A stretch of 64,000 nt of DNA, taken from contig NZ_JACEHE010000011.1 in the NCBI RefSeq assembly GCF_013778455.1, forward strand, positions 62,001-126,000, given 5' to 3'. The translations under genes and the position numbers were made by a program. Below, piece after piece: positions 26,465-35,044 of the stretch; the stretch's first letter is position 1, and the number at the start of each line of letters is the position of its first letter. The notes beneath the pieces were generated by a model. That model saw nothing but the letters and a program-made list of their open reading frames with translations. It did no database searches and was not told where the DNA came from. The DNA is from Streptomyces himalayensis subsp. himalayensis (GTDB lineage Bacteria; Actinomycetota; Actinomycetes; Streptomycetales; Streptomycetaceae).

Positions 26465-27998
26465 CCCGACGCGCCGGCTGCTGCCCTGCCACGGACGTCG
26501 AGGGCTGCTGCCCTGTCAGGCTTGTGTCTCCCATGGAGGGGAGTGCTGTCGTGGTGGGCTGCCGTTGTGCGCCCTTGCGGGTCATGACGATGCGGGGGCG
26601 CAGGGCAGCCGTGGAGCGGCCTCTGAGGGCGGAGATCCAGACGCCCGCACCATAGGCGAGGTCGTCGAGACGGCGGGCGATGCCGTACCGGATGGGGTCC
26701 AGGCGGTTGGTGCCGCCGCGGTATTCGAGAGCGATGTCGGTGATGGCTGCCAGGGCCGTGGCGCGGCGGACGCGGCGTGAGGCCAGGCACCCGATGGCGG
26801 TGAGCGGCCACCAGTGGCGGGTCAGCAGCGCCGACCCCTGGGCGAGGGCGGACACGGCGCCATCGGCAGAGAGCCGCGCCGCATGACGGACCGGGTGCTC
26901 CGTGTTCTTCAGCTTCCCGGCGATACGGGCGGTGGCGACGGCCCAGACGGATCCGGCCACGGGGAGGGACCAGCGGCGCTGGGCGAGCAGGGTGAGGACC
27001 AGCGCGGTGCTCCACGGGGCGAACACGGCCGGGGCGATGCTCTCGGGATGGCGCTCGGCGAGGGGGTGCGCTCCCGTGCCGTAGACGGCCTTGCGCTGGA
27101 ACCAGTCGCCGAGGCCGACCCGGTGCTCGTGGGCGGCCTCGACGAATGGTTCGTACCGAATGCGCCAGCCTTTCCGGTCCAGGCGCCAGCACAGGTCGAC
27201 GTCCTCGCCCACACGCATCCGCTCGTCGAAGCCCCCGCCATCGGTCAGTACGTCGACTCGGGCGACCGCGCATGCACTGGGCGCCCAGGACACCGGTGTG
27301 CCGGGACGGACAGCGGCCGGGTGCGCCCCCAGGTCGAGGGACGACCGGGTGCTTTCGTAGCGGCCGAGCCAACGGGAGGACTCGGAGGTGACCAGGCCGG
27401 TGATCCTGGGCACCGCCATGGCGACTCGGGGATCGGCGAAATGCCGCAGCAGAGTGGGCACCGTGTCGGGCGACAGCACGATGTCCGAGTCGACGAAAGC
27501 CACATAGGGCGTGGTGACGAGGCGCAGCCCGGCGTTGCGGGCACCCGCCGGTCCGAGGTTGACGGTCAAGGGGACGAGGCGCGCGCCGTGCTCCGCGGCG
27601 ACGGCTGCGACGAGGTCGAGGCGGCGCGAGGCGTCGTCCACCACGATGACCGGACTGCCCGCGGGGATGCTGGCCAGGAGTCGGGCGAGTTCCCGGGGGC
27701 GGTCGCGCACCGGGATCACGTACGTACAGTCCGGGTCCGGGTCGCCCCCGTTGCCGGACGCGGGATGCGCTGGCAGGGCTTCGACGACCGGGTTGGCCAG
27801 GCCCGTCTCCAGCAGGCGGTCGGCGAGCACCGCGCTTGCCGCATCCCGCACGCGCACCGTGCGCCCTGACAACAGCGGTCGCGCGCGGGCGCTGAGTCGG
27901 AGCAGCCGGGTCGGGTTGCCGCCGAGGATGGCCCGGCCGTCGTCCAGGACACGGGTGTGCCGGTCGAGGGTGACCACGAAGCCGTGGGGAAGCGTCAT
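26439..27998 (-). CDS. mftF: Mycofactocin glycosyltransferase MftF
   Basis: A 519-residue GT2-family glycosyltransferase that adds the beta-1,4-glucose chain to premycofactocin. The N-terminal region has a short binding-type domain (LDRHTRVLDDGRAILGG). The GT-A fold follows with CTYVIPVRDRPRELARLLAS, VIVVDDASR, the DxD-type VAFVDSDIVL, and MRVGEDVDLCWRLDRKGWRI. Hydrophobic stretches (PWSTALVLTLLA, PVAGSVWAVATA) near residues 375-405 suggest membrane contact. The start overlaps the mftE stop (ATGA). The C-terminal tail is basic and low-complexity, and its final 26 nt overlap the convergent mftR gene. Confidence 0.93.
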   Translation of the reverse strand: MTLPHGFVVTLDRHTRVLDDGRAILGGNPTRLLRLSARARPLLSGRTVRVRDAASAVLADRLLETGLANPVVEALPAHPASGNGGDPDPDCTYVIPVRDRPRELARLLASIPAGSPVIVVDDASRRLDLVAAVAAEHGARLVPLTVNLGPAGARNAGLRLVTTPYVAFVDSDIVLSPDTVPTLLRHFADPRVAMAVPRITGLVTSESSRWLGRYESTRSSLDLGAHPAAVRPGTPVSWAPSACAVARVDVLTDGGGFDERMRVGEDVDLCWRLDRKGWRIRYEPFVEAAHEHRVGLGDWFQRKAVYGTGAHPLAERHPESIAPAVFAPWSTALVLTLLAQRRWSLPVAGSVWAVATARIAGKLKNTEHPVRHAARLSADGAVSALAQGSALLTRHWWPLTAIGCLASRRVRRATALAAITDIALEYRGGTNRLDPIRYGIARRLDDLAYGAGVWISALRGRSTAALRPRIVMTRKGAQRQPTTTALPSMGDTSLTGQQPSTSVAGQQPARRAKPRRVRR

Positions 27999-28816
27999 GG
28001 GTGCGCCGCTTTCTTCCGAGGAGCGGGTGGTACGGGGATGCTCGGGGCCGATGGGCACGGCGGTGCGGAAGAATCGCCTGTGCCGACGAGGCGGCTCCGG
28101 GACCCGGTTCGACCTGCCGCGATACGGCGTACCGCGGCAGAAACCATGGCCTCCAGCGCGGCACGTCCCTCCTCGGCCGTGGCACCGGTCGGGTCGCCGA
28201 GCACGCCGGAGGGCGAAACGGCCCGTACGCCACGGGCCATCAGCTCCGGCATGACGACAGCCAGAGGCCGGGTGTCGCCGACGGCTGCTTCGGACAGACG
28301 GACATCGCCGGGTGCCAGGTACAGCATCAACGAGGTCTCCGCACGGCCGGCGTGCGCGTCGCTGCCGGGTGTCTCGCAGCCGAGCCACGACACATCGTGG
28401 CCCTCGCTGCGGAGTTGGCCGACGGCCGCGTCCAGCGTGGGCACATTGCCGCCGTGGCCGTTGACGAAGACGATACGGCCGGCCCACAGCGACAGCGACC
28501 GCACGGTCTCCACAAGGAAGACGCGCAGCGCCTCATGCCCGATGGAGACCGTCCCCGCGAAGCCCGCGTGCTCGCCGCTGGCGCCGTAGGCGATGGTCGG
28601 CGCCAGCAGCACGGGACGGTCCGGCCTTCCGGACCTCAGTCGTTCGGCTGCCAACTGTGCTACGGACTGGGCGATCACACTGTCCGTGTTCAACGGCAGG
28701 TGCGGCCCGTGTTGTTCGGTCGAGCCGACGGGGACCAGCACCAGCGCGTCGGCCGGAACGGCCGGCCACACCGAGCGACCCAGCTCCTCCGCCTGCCCTT
28801 GGGTGAGCGATGACAC
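27995..28816 (-). CDS. mftE: Mycofactocin peptidase MftE (creatininase family)
   Basis: A 273-residue creatininase-fold metallopeptidase that releases the modified C-terminal Val-Tyr dipeptide from MftA. Metal-binding residues are in VPVGSTEQHGPHLPLNTD, VFVNGHGGNVPTLDAA and HAGRAETSLMLYL. GTG 28816 starts two bases after the mftD stop. The C-terminal Arg/Pro/Ser-rich extension (about 30 residues) is longer than in mycobacterial homologues. The stop overlaps mftF. Confidence 0.92.
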   Translation of the reverse strand: MSSLTQGQAEELGRSVWPAVPADALVLVPVGSTEQHGPHLPLNTDSVIAQSVAQLAAERLRSGRPDRPVLLAPTIAYGASGEHAGFAGTVSIGHEALRVFLVETVRSLSLWAGRIVFVNGHGGNVPTLDAAVGQLRSEGHDVSWLGCETPGSDAHAGRAETSLMLYLAPGDVRLSEAAVGDTRPLAVVMPELMARGVRAVSPSGVLGDPTGATAEEGRAALEAMVSAAVRRIAAGRTGSRSRLVGTGDSSAPPCPSAPSIPVPPAPRKKAAHP

Positions 28817-28818
28817 TG

Positions 28819-30030
28819 CTAGCCGACCGGGCCGGCCGTGCGCGAGGCTCCGGCGGTGCGCGTGAAGCCGTCCGGGATGACCAGGTCGTCCGGCGACAGT
28901 TCGTGGACCGATGAGTGCCCCAGGCCCAGTACGGCGGAGTCGAGTCCGCCGCGCAGGATGTCCAGGACGTTCTCCACGCCTGCCTGCCCGTTGGCGGCCA
29001 GCCCCCACAGGTACGCGCGGCCGATGAGCACCGCACGCGCGCCGAGTGCCAGGGCCTTCGCGACATCGCCTCCACGGCGGATGCCGCCGTCGAGCAGGAC
29101 CTCGACCTCGTCGCCGACCGCCTCGACGATCGACGGCAGCAGCCGGATGGTGGCGGGCGTGGTGTCCAGGTTGTTGCCTCCGTGGTTGGAGACCGAGATG
29201 CCGGACACACCGGCGTCGACGGCCCGCTTGGCGTCGTCCACCCGGCCAACGCCCTTGAGCAGGAACGGACCGCCCCACTCCTCACGTATCCACTTGACGT
29301 CCTCCCAGGTGGGCGGCGTGGTCTGCATCCACTCGCCGTAGGCGCCGAAGAACGTGGGGGCCTCGCCGCCGGGCGGCCGGAGGTTGGGGGTGGTCAGGTC
29401 GGGGATGCGCCGGGACCTGGCGAACGTCCACAGCCAGCGCGGATGAGGCAGGACATCGGGCGCGAACCTGACCATCGTGCGGAAGTCGATCTTCTCCGGG
29501 ATGGGCGGGCTTCCCCAGTCGCGGCCGTTGGAGAAGGACCAGTCCAGCGTGGCGATCAGCGCCTTGGCCCCCGCGGCCCGCGCACGCTCCATGCGCTGGA
29601 CCATGGAGTCCCGGGTGCCCATCCAGTACATCTGGTAGAAGGTGTTCGGATTCGCCTCGGTGACCTCGTCCAGGGGCTTGCTGGCGAACGAACTCAGGCC
29701 CATGATCACGCCTCGGTTCGCCGCCGCACGGGCCACCGCGACCTCGCCGTCGGGGTGGACGGCCTGCACGCCCGTAGGCGAGATCACGACCGGCATCGCG
29801 GACGGCACGCCCAGCACGGTCGTGGAGAGGTCCCGCTCCGCGTGATGGCCCACCACGCGCGGAGCGAAGCCCAGTTCGGCGAAGGCGCCGGTGTTGTCGT
29901 CGATCGTGCGGCCCCGTTCCGAGCCCGCCACGAGGGCACCGTAGACAGTGCTCGGCAGGTACTTCTTGGCGCGGCGCTGAGCCTCCGCGACGGTCTCGAA
30001 CCAGGGATTCGACCAGGGACTGCGGCCCAT
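28819..30030 (-). CDS. mftD: Pre-mycofactocin synthase MftD (FMN alpha-hydroxyacid dehydrogenase family)
   Basis: A 403-residue FMN TIM-barrel protein. MftD oxidatively deaminates the released cyclic dipeptide to premycofactocin, creating the redox-active carbonyl. Signatures are PVVISPTGVQAVHPDGE, the lysine in FLLKGVGRVDDAKRA, the catalytic-histidine SVSNHGGNNLDTTPATI, and LLDGGIRRGGDVAKALALGARAVLIGR cut by the phosphate-binding loop. ATG 30030 gives the expected MGRSPWSNPWFET start. A 76-nt gap separates it from mftC, the longest inside the operon. Confidence 0.95.
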   Translation of the reverse strand: MGRSPWSNPWFETVAEAQRRAKKYLPSTVYGALVAGSERGRTIDDNTGAFAELGFAPRVVGHHAERDLSTTVLGVPSAMPVVISPTGVQAVHPDGEVAVARAAANRGVIMGLSSFASKPLDEVTEANPNTFYQMYWMGTRDSMVQRMERARAAGAKALIATLDWSFSNGRDWGSPPIPEKIDFRTMVRFAPDVLPHPRWLWTFARSRRIPDLTTPNLRPPGGEAPTFFGAYGEWMQTTPPTWEDVKWIREEWGGPFLLKGVGRVDDAKRAVDAGVSGISVSNHGGNNLDTTPATIRLLPSIVEAVGDEVEVLLDGGIRRGGDVAKALALGARAVLIGRAYLWGLAANGQAGVENVLDILRGGLDSAVLGLGHSSVHELSPDDLVIPDGFTRTAGASRTAGPVG

Positions 30031-30106
30031 GTGCGGCTCTCTCTGTGAGGGTTTCCACTGCGACGTTCCTGCGAGTCGTCCGTACGCCCGTGAAGCGGGC
30101 GCCACG

Positions 30107-31357
30107 TCAAGTGAGGCGCATCCCGGCCAGCGGGTCCTCGGCACAGTCGCTGACCGGCGGCCTGTCCATGTCCGGGCGACGCCTGAGGACCACGTCCACG
30201 GGTCCCGATCGCCGCCCGGGAGCGGTGCGGTGGGAATGGTCGCCGGAGGGCTTCGGGATGTGGCCCCGGCCCTTCGGGCGGTCGGCCAGCAACTGCTCGC
30301 CGTATCCCTGTACGCATTCGGGGTCGGGACCGTCCAGCGGCAGCCCGGTGAAGAACTTGGCAGCCATGCAGCCGCCCTTGCAGGTGTCGTAGAACGTGCA
30401 GGACGCGCACGCGCCACCGGACTGCGGCTCGCGCAGACTCCGGAACAGCTCCGACTCCCGCCACACGTGGGCGAAGCCGCCCGGCCGGCGGACGTTCCCG
30501 GCCAGGAACTCGTCATGGATCGCGAAGGGGCACGCATACACGTCGCCGACCGGGTCGATCAGGCACACCACACGGCCGGCCCCGCACAGATTCAGGCCCG
30601 GCAGTGCCTGTCCGTACGCGGACAGATGGAAGAAGGAGTCGCCGGTGAGCACCTGCTCACCGTGGGCCACCAGCCAGTCGTACAGCTCCCGCTGCTGCTC
30701 CGGCAGCGGGTGCAGCTCGTCCCACACATCCGCGCCACGGCCGGACGGACGCAGCCGGGTCAGCCGCAACTGCGCGCCGTAGCGGTCGGCGATGGCCTTG
30801 AAGTCGTCCATCTGCGGGATGTTGTGACGGGTGCACACGACGGAGAGCTTGAAGTTCTTCATCCCCGCGTCGGCCAGGTTGCGCATCGCGCGCAGCGCCG
30901 TGTCGTACGAACCCGGGCCGCGTACCGCGTCGTTGACGTCGGCGGTCGCCCCGTCGAGCGAGATCTGTACATCGACGTAGTCGTTGCGGGCCAACCGCTG
31001 AGCGACTTCGGGGGTGATCCGCACACCGTTCGTGGAGAACTTCACGCCCACGTGGTGCGCCGTGGCGTAGTCGATCAGCTCCCAGAAGTCGGGGCGGACC
31101 GTGGGCTCGCCGCCGCCGATGTTGACGTAGAAGACCTGCATGGCCTCCAGTTCGTCGATGACCGCCTTGGCCTCCGCCGTGGTCAGCTCGCGCGGGTCGC
31201 GCCGGCCGGAGCTGGACAGGCAGTGCGTGCAGGACAGATTGCAGGCGTAGGTGAGTTCCCACGTGAGGCAGATCGGGGCGGCGAGGCCGTACTCGAAGAG
31301 GTCCACCAGGCGCGAGGCACTCGGCGTGGGCCTCGATGTTTCCGGAGTTGTGGTCAT
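30107..31357 (-). CDS. mftC: Mycofactocin radical SAM maturase MftC
   Basis: A 416-residue radical SAM/SPASM protein that oxidatively decarboxylates the C-terminal Tyr of MftA and cross-links it to Val. The [4Fe-4S] SAM cluster cysteines are Cys39, Cys43 and Cys46 in CNLSCTHC. NIGGGEPTVRPDF is the SAM-binding glycine region. The C-terminal SPASM cysteines are in LCGAGRVVCLIDPVGDVYAC (split over the motif), CASCTFYDTCKGGC and DPEC. ATG 31357 overlaps the mftB stop by four bases. Confidence 0.96.
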   Translation of the reverse strand: MTTTPETSRPTPSASRLVDLFEYGLAAPICLTWELTYACNLSCTHCLSSSGRRDPRELTTAEAKAVIDELEAMQVFYVNIGGGEPTVRPDFWELIDYATAHHVGVKFSTNGVRITPEVAQRLARNDYVDVQISLDGATADVNDAVRGPGSYDTALRAMRNLADAGMKNFKLSVVCTRHNIPQMDDFKAIADRYGAQLRLTRLRPSGRGADVWDELHPLPEQQRELYDWLVAHGEQVLTGDSFFHLSAYGQALPGLNLCGAGRVVCLIDPVGDVYACPFAIHDEFLAGNVRRPGGFAHVWRESELFRSLREPQSGGACASCTFYDTCKGGCMAAKFFTGLPLDGPDPECVQGYGEQLLADRPKGRGHIPKPSGDHSHRTAPGRRSGPVDVVLRRRPDMDRPPVSDCAEDPLAGMRLT

Positions 31358-31635
31358 GGGCTCGGGGTCCTTTCGACGACCATCGACGACTGCGCGAGTA
31401 CGGCAAGGGCCTGCTCGTACCTGGGCAGATTCCCGTCGTCGACGCCGGCGGCCGAGCAGGCCGCCCGCGCGGTGGGCGCCGTCGCGAGCGCCTGGACGAC
31501 CGCGAGCAGCCCCCGGTCCTTGAGGAAGGACAGTTTGCGGGTACCGAAGTGGTACAGCAGGGCACCGAAGGGTTCCGGCCGTACCGAGACCTGCGGGTGC
31601 AGGTCCCAGGCACGGTCCAGGTTCAGCGTGGCCAT
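31354..31635 (-). CDS. mftB: Mycofactocin precursor-binding chaperone MftB
   Basis: A 93-residue PqqD-like (RRE) protein that binds MftA and presents it to MftC. The VSVRPEPFGALLYHFGTRKLSFL segment, in shorter pieces PEPFGALLYHF and TRKLSFL, is the expected beta-hairpin of MftB. ATG 31635 is nine nt after the mftA stop. The end is coupled to mftC. Confidence 0.94.
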   Translation of the reverse strand: MATLNLDRAWDLHPQVSVRPEPFGALLYHFGTRKLSFLKDRGLLAVVQALATAPTARAACSAAGVDDGNLPRYEQALAVLAQSSMVVERTPSP

Positions 31636-31644
31636 GTGCGCGGC

Positions 31645-31773
31645 CTAGTAGACGCCGCACATGCCGTCGATCGAGACCTCCTCGATCAGATCCTCGGCCT
31701 CGATGAGTCCATCGGGTGACGTGATCTCGTCGGCGTGGTTCTGCTCGGCCTGGGTGGAGCTTGTCTCGTTCAT
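31645..31773 (-). CDS. mftA: Mycofactocin precursor peptide MftA (42 aa)
   Basis: A 42-residue peptide gene. The protein begins MNETSSTQAEQNH and ends EEVSIDGMCGVY; the last eight residues IDGMCGVY are the invariant MftA core, and Val41-Tyr42 become the cofactor. The acidic LIEAEDLIEE stretch before the core fits the recognition leader bound by MftB. ATG 31773 follows GGGAGACCGC on the minus strand. It is the first gene of mftABCDEF, with a 484-nt divergent region to mftG. Confidence 0.97.
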   Translation of the reverse strand: MNETSSTQAEQNHADEITSPDGLIEAEDLIEEVSIDGMCGVY

Positions 31774-32257
31774 GCGGTCTCCCTCACGAGCGCGGGCCTA
31801 CACGGGTGTGTGCCGGCTGGGGTGCACGCGAACAGGAGCGCGGGTGGGCACGGTTGGTGCGCACACCCCCAGGGTGCGTGGAACGAAGTGCAGGCAGGAC
31901 AGCGCTACGCACTTGGGAACGCGAGCATCGCTGACCGTGCCGTGCAGACACCGGGAGAGTATTTGGCATGGGGTGCCAAAAGGAAGGCGTCGGTCGGCGC
32001 CAATTTCACTCGAGCCGATCGGAGCCTCGTGCGCGGAAGGCTCTCAACCCGCTTTGAACTGCGCAAAATTCACTGCGTCCGCACGTTGGAAACTGCTGAA
32101 GTGATCTCGCGACGAGCATGGGGCTCGGGTCCGGCAGGAGCGTGGGATTGCGTCCGGCACGAGCACGGGGCTTGCGTTCCGCAGCCGGAGCCGACTTGGA
32201 TGCATTGATCATGGGACAGATCCCACGCTCCTCCCACCGCCGTTCGGTACGAGTCCG
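31774..32257. promoter_or_regulatory. mftA-mftG divergent promoter region
   Basis: A 484-nt stretch between mftA (minus) and mftG (plus). Short open frames here lack family features and coding bias, so I call none. The GC content is lower near 31960-32080 (AATTTCACTCG, TTGAACTGCGCAAAATTCAC), as expected for promoters. It holds a strong inverted repeat at 31962-31980. Confidence 0.6.
31962..31980. promoter_or_regulatory. Perfect 7-bp inverted repeat, probable operator
   Basis: TTTGGCAtggggTGCCAAA has perfect seven-base arms and a five-base spacer. It is the best palindrome in the mftA-mftG gap and is placed to control both directions. MftR is the obvious candidate; no binding data support this. 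Confidence 0.55.
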
Positions 32258-33817
32258 GTGAGCCGCCGGCCGGATGTCGTCGTGGTCGGCGCCGGGGCAG
32301 CCGGTGCGGTACTCGCGGCACGGCTGACCGAGGATCCCGGCCGGAGCGTGCTGCTGCTGGAGGCCGGGCCGATGCCGTACGGCACGGCCGGATTCGGCCC
32401 CGCACTGCTGGACGCGCGACTGGTTCCGGGCGCGCAGCCCGACCATCCCGCCACGACCGCGTACCACGTGCATCTCACACCGGAGCGGCCTTGGACGGTC
32501 CCGCGCGGGCGCATCCTCGGCGGCTCGACCACCGTCAACGGCGGATACTTCGTACGTGCGCGGCGCGAGGACTTCGACCGCTGGGCCGCCGCAGGCAATC
32601 CCGCCTGGGCCCACGACCAGGTCCTGCCGTTCCTGCGCAGGCTGGAGAACGACCTCGACTTCGGCCCGAGCGAACTTCATGGCGGCCAGGGCCCGATGCG
32701 GATCCGGCGAAGCCGCCTGGAGCACCCGGCCGCTGCGGCCTTCCGCGACGCGACCCGCGCTCTCGGCTTCCCATCCGACCCCGACAAGAACGATCAGGCG
32801 GCGCCGGGCTTCGGGCCCGTACCCTCCAACTCCGTTGACGGAGTGCGCCGCAACACCGGCCTCAGCTATCTCCCACCCGAGGTGCTCGACCGGTCCAACC
32901 TCACCGTCCTCGGCGGCTGCCAGGCTCGCCGGGTCGTCATCGAGCACGGCCGCGCCACCGGCGTCGTCGTCCAAAGGGACGGCGAACTCGCCACCGTTCA
33001 CGCCGGCGCAGTCGTGCTCAGCGGCGGGGCCTTCAGTACCCCCCACCTGCTCCAACTCTCCGGAATCGGACCGCGCGGCGACCTCGAACGGCTCGGCATT
33101 CCCGTCGTCCGGGACGTCCCGGCCGTCGGCACCCGCTTCAGCGACCACCCACAGGTCGTCCTGGACTGGGCCCCACGAGGGGACCTGGGCGAGCCGGCCG
33201 ACTCCTGGCTCGGCGGCTGTCTGCACCTTCCCTCCCCGGGCAGCACGCCCCAGAGCCCCGGCGATCTGGAAATACTCCAGTCCCTGGTCCCCATGGCCGG
33301 GCTCGTGGGCGGCGTCGTGCGTGTCCTGGGCGCCCCTCTGTCGTTCCTCGTATCCGCCCAGGCACCCAGGCCCACCGGCCGACTGCGCGTCGAATCCGCG
33401 GATCCCACCACACCACTGACCATCGACTTCGGCTACCTGAGCACGCCCGACGACTACCGCGTCCTACGCGAAGCCGTGCGCGTCACCGCAGCCCTCCTCG
33501 ACACCCCGCCCTTCGCCGACATCGCCGACGGGCTGCTCGATCCGGCCCCCGACGTCCTCGACGACGACCGCTCCCTCGACCGCTGGATCGGCGACCACCT
33601 CGGCACCGCCCAGCACACCTGCGGCACCGTCCCGATGGGACCCGCCGATGATCCGGAGCACGCTGCCGTCGACCAGTTCGGGCGCGTCCACGGCGTACGT
33701 GGGCTGCGCGTCGCGGACACGTCGATCCTCCCGGACACGCCTCACCGCGGACCTGCGGCGACCGCTGTCCTCATCGGCGAGATCATCGCCAATGCGATCA
33801 GGCTAGACCTGACCTGA
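32258..33817 (+). CDS. mftG: Mycofactocin-associated GMC oxidoreductase MftG
   Basis: A 519-residue FAD-dependent GMC-family enzyme. The FAD motif is VVVGAGAAGAVLAARL at residues 7-22, followed by LLLEAG, the GMC signature RGRILGGSTTVNGGYFVRA, and the C-terminal active-site histidine in TAQHTCGTVPMG with VADTSILPDTPHRGPAATA. MftG is linked to re-oxidation of reduced mycofactocin toward the respiratory chain. Here it is divergent from mftA instead of ending the operon. The GTG start has only a weak ribosome-binding site. The last codons and the stop lie inside a GACCT tandem repeat. Confidence 0.92.
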   Translation: MSRRPDVVVVGAGAAGAVLAARLTEDPGRSVLLLEAGPMPYGTAGFGPALLDARLVPGAQPDHPATTAYHVHLTPERPWTVPRGRILGGSTTVNGGYFVRARREDFDRWAAAGNPAWAHDQVLPFLRRLENDLDFGPSELHGGQGPMRIRRSRLEHPAAAAFRDATRALGFPSDPDKNDQAAPGFGPVPSNSVDGVRRNTGLSYLPPEVLDRSNLTVLGGCQARRVVIEHGRATGVVVQRDGELATVHAGAVVLSGGAFSTPHLLQLSGIGPRGDLERLGIPVVRDVPAVGTRFSDHPQVVLDWAPRGDLGEPADSWLGGCLHLPSPGSTPQSPGDLEILQSLVPMAGLVGGVVRVLGAPLSFLVSAQAPRPTGRLRVESADPTTPLTIDFGYLSTPDDYRVLREAVRVTAALLDTPPFADIADGLLDPAPDVLDDDRSLDRWIGDHLGTAQHTCGTVPMGPADDPEHAAVDQFGRVHGVRGLRVADTSILPDTPHRGPAATAVLIGEIIANAIRLDLT

Positions 33818-33855
33818 CCTGACCTGACCTGACCTGACCTGACCTGACCTGACCT
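33806..33855. repeat. (GACCT)10 pentanucleotide repeat
   Basis: Ten exact GACCT copies run from the last codons of mftG across its stop into the gap to the convergent hydratase gene. A pentamer can slip out of frame, but each short frame quickly meets TGA in this repeat, so the effect on MftG would be a few residues. Confidence 0.9.
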
Positions 33856-33864
33856 GACTGGTCG

Positions 33865-34929
33865 TCATGCGCGGACTTCGTCGACAAGTCCCCAGGAGAG
33901 AGCGGTCGTAGCGTCCAGACAGGTGCCGCTGATCGCGAGGTAGAGGGTGCGCCAGCGACCGATGCGGCGCGGAATGCTGACGGTACCGCCGGCGCCGGGG
34001 ATCAGGCCCATGCCGACTTCGGGCAGCCTGAAGGTGGTGCCCGGGGCGGCCAGGACAGTCCCGGCGAACGCGGGCAGTTCGATGCCGGAGCCCACGCATG
34101 TGCCGTGGACCCGCACCTGCGTCCGATCGCGCAGTTGGTGGATGAGCCGGCCGGCACCGGCGCGGGTCCGCACGAGATGGGCGGTGGCCGCGTCGGGGGT
34201 GGTGCCGAACTCGTCGAGATCTCCGCCCGAGCAGAACGCCGGTCCGGCGCCGGTGAGCACCACGCGCGTGACGGTGTCGTCGAGGGCGGCGAGGTGCAGG
34301 GCCTCGACCAGCGCGTCCCTCATCTGCCGGTCGTACGCGTTGCGCCGCGCCGGGCGGTTGAGGGTCACCTCCAGAACGTCCCCGTGCCGGGCGACCAGTA
34401 CAGGGTCCGGCACAGGCGGGGGTAGCAGGCCCGGGCCGCGTGCGGTGAGCCAACGCTGGAACTCCGCTCCGCCGAGCAGTGTGGAGTACGCCAGCGACTC
34501 CGCATCCAGGGCATCGCGTACCAGGAGCGTCTCGGCCATGCGCAGAAGCCCGGCCAGTACGAGTGCGGCCTGGGGGTTAGCCGCCACCGCGGCTGCGAGC
34601 CCGGCCAGTGCGGCGGCCGGATCGGGCACCGGGACGAACGGGCGGCCGCTGGACTCCATCCTCCGATCGACCAGGGTCATGTCGAGTGCCGCCGCCAGCG
34701 TTTCCGCCTCGGTTGGCGCTGTCGCCGCCCTGCCGCCCGCGATGCCGACGAGCAGCCGATCACATGCCCTGGCGCGGCGGATCGCAGTACCAAGTACGGC
34801 GGGCGAAGCGGGCTCGTCCAGGTCGACGGCCAGGACGGGATCGATGGGCCGCGCTGCCGTATCGAGCAGTGGGGTGTGCGCCGCGCCGTCTGCCAGTTGC
34901 GTCGGGCTGATCACGGGCACGGACGACAT
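33865..34929 (-). CDS. Enoyl-CoA hydratase/isomerase family protein with N-terminal extension
   Basis: A 354-residue protein in two parts. Residues from about 150 form a crotonase domain: EVTLNRPARRNAYDRQM, GPAFCSGGDLDEFG, HGTCVGSGIELPAF and RLPEVGMGLIPGAGGTVSI, where the Glu of PEVGMGL is a likely catalytic residue. The first 150 residues form an alpha/beta stretch with alanine-rich helices that looks like a second, degenerate crotonase half. ATG 34929 is preferred to an upstream GTG because AAGGAG precedes it. It is divergent from the CoA-transferase/amidohydrolase pair and likely works with it. Confidence 0.85.
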   Translation of the reverse strand: MSSVPVISPTQLADGAAHTPLLDTAARPIDPVLAVDLDEPASPAVLGTAIRRARACDRLLVGIAGGRAATAPTEAETLAAALDMTLVDRRMESSGRPFVPVPDPAAALAGLAAAVAANPQAALVLAGLLRMAETLLVRDALDAESLAYSTLLGGAEFQRWLTARGPGLLPPPVPDPVLVARHGDVLEVTLNRPARRNAYDRQMRDALVEALHLAALDDTVTRVVLTGAGPAFCSGGDLDEFGTTPDAATAHLVRTRAGAGRLIHQLRDRTQVRVHGTCVGSGIELPAFAGTVLAAPGTTFRLPEVGMGLIPGAGGTVSIPRRIGRWRTLYLAISGTCLDATTALSWGLVDEVRA

Positions 34930-35044
34930 GGAAGGCCACGCTCCTTGGTGAAAGGCCACGCTCCTCGAAGGTCCCGGCGGGCGATCGTGAGTGTATCGTC
35001 GGCCTCGTGCTCACTGTCATGTCGGGTTCAGGCTGGTCAGCGGC

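Noticed and set aside
31661..32208. Two plus-strand frames of 147-157 codons in the mftA-mftG gap
   Set aside because: One overlaps mftA antisense. Codon bias is poor, GC content is locally lower, and the region makes better sense as a divergent promoter.
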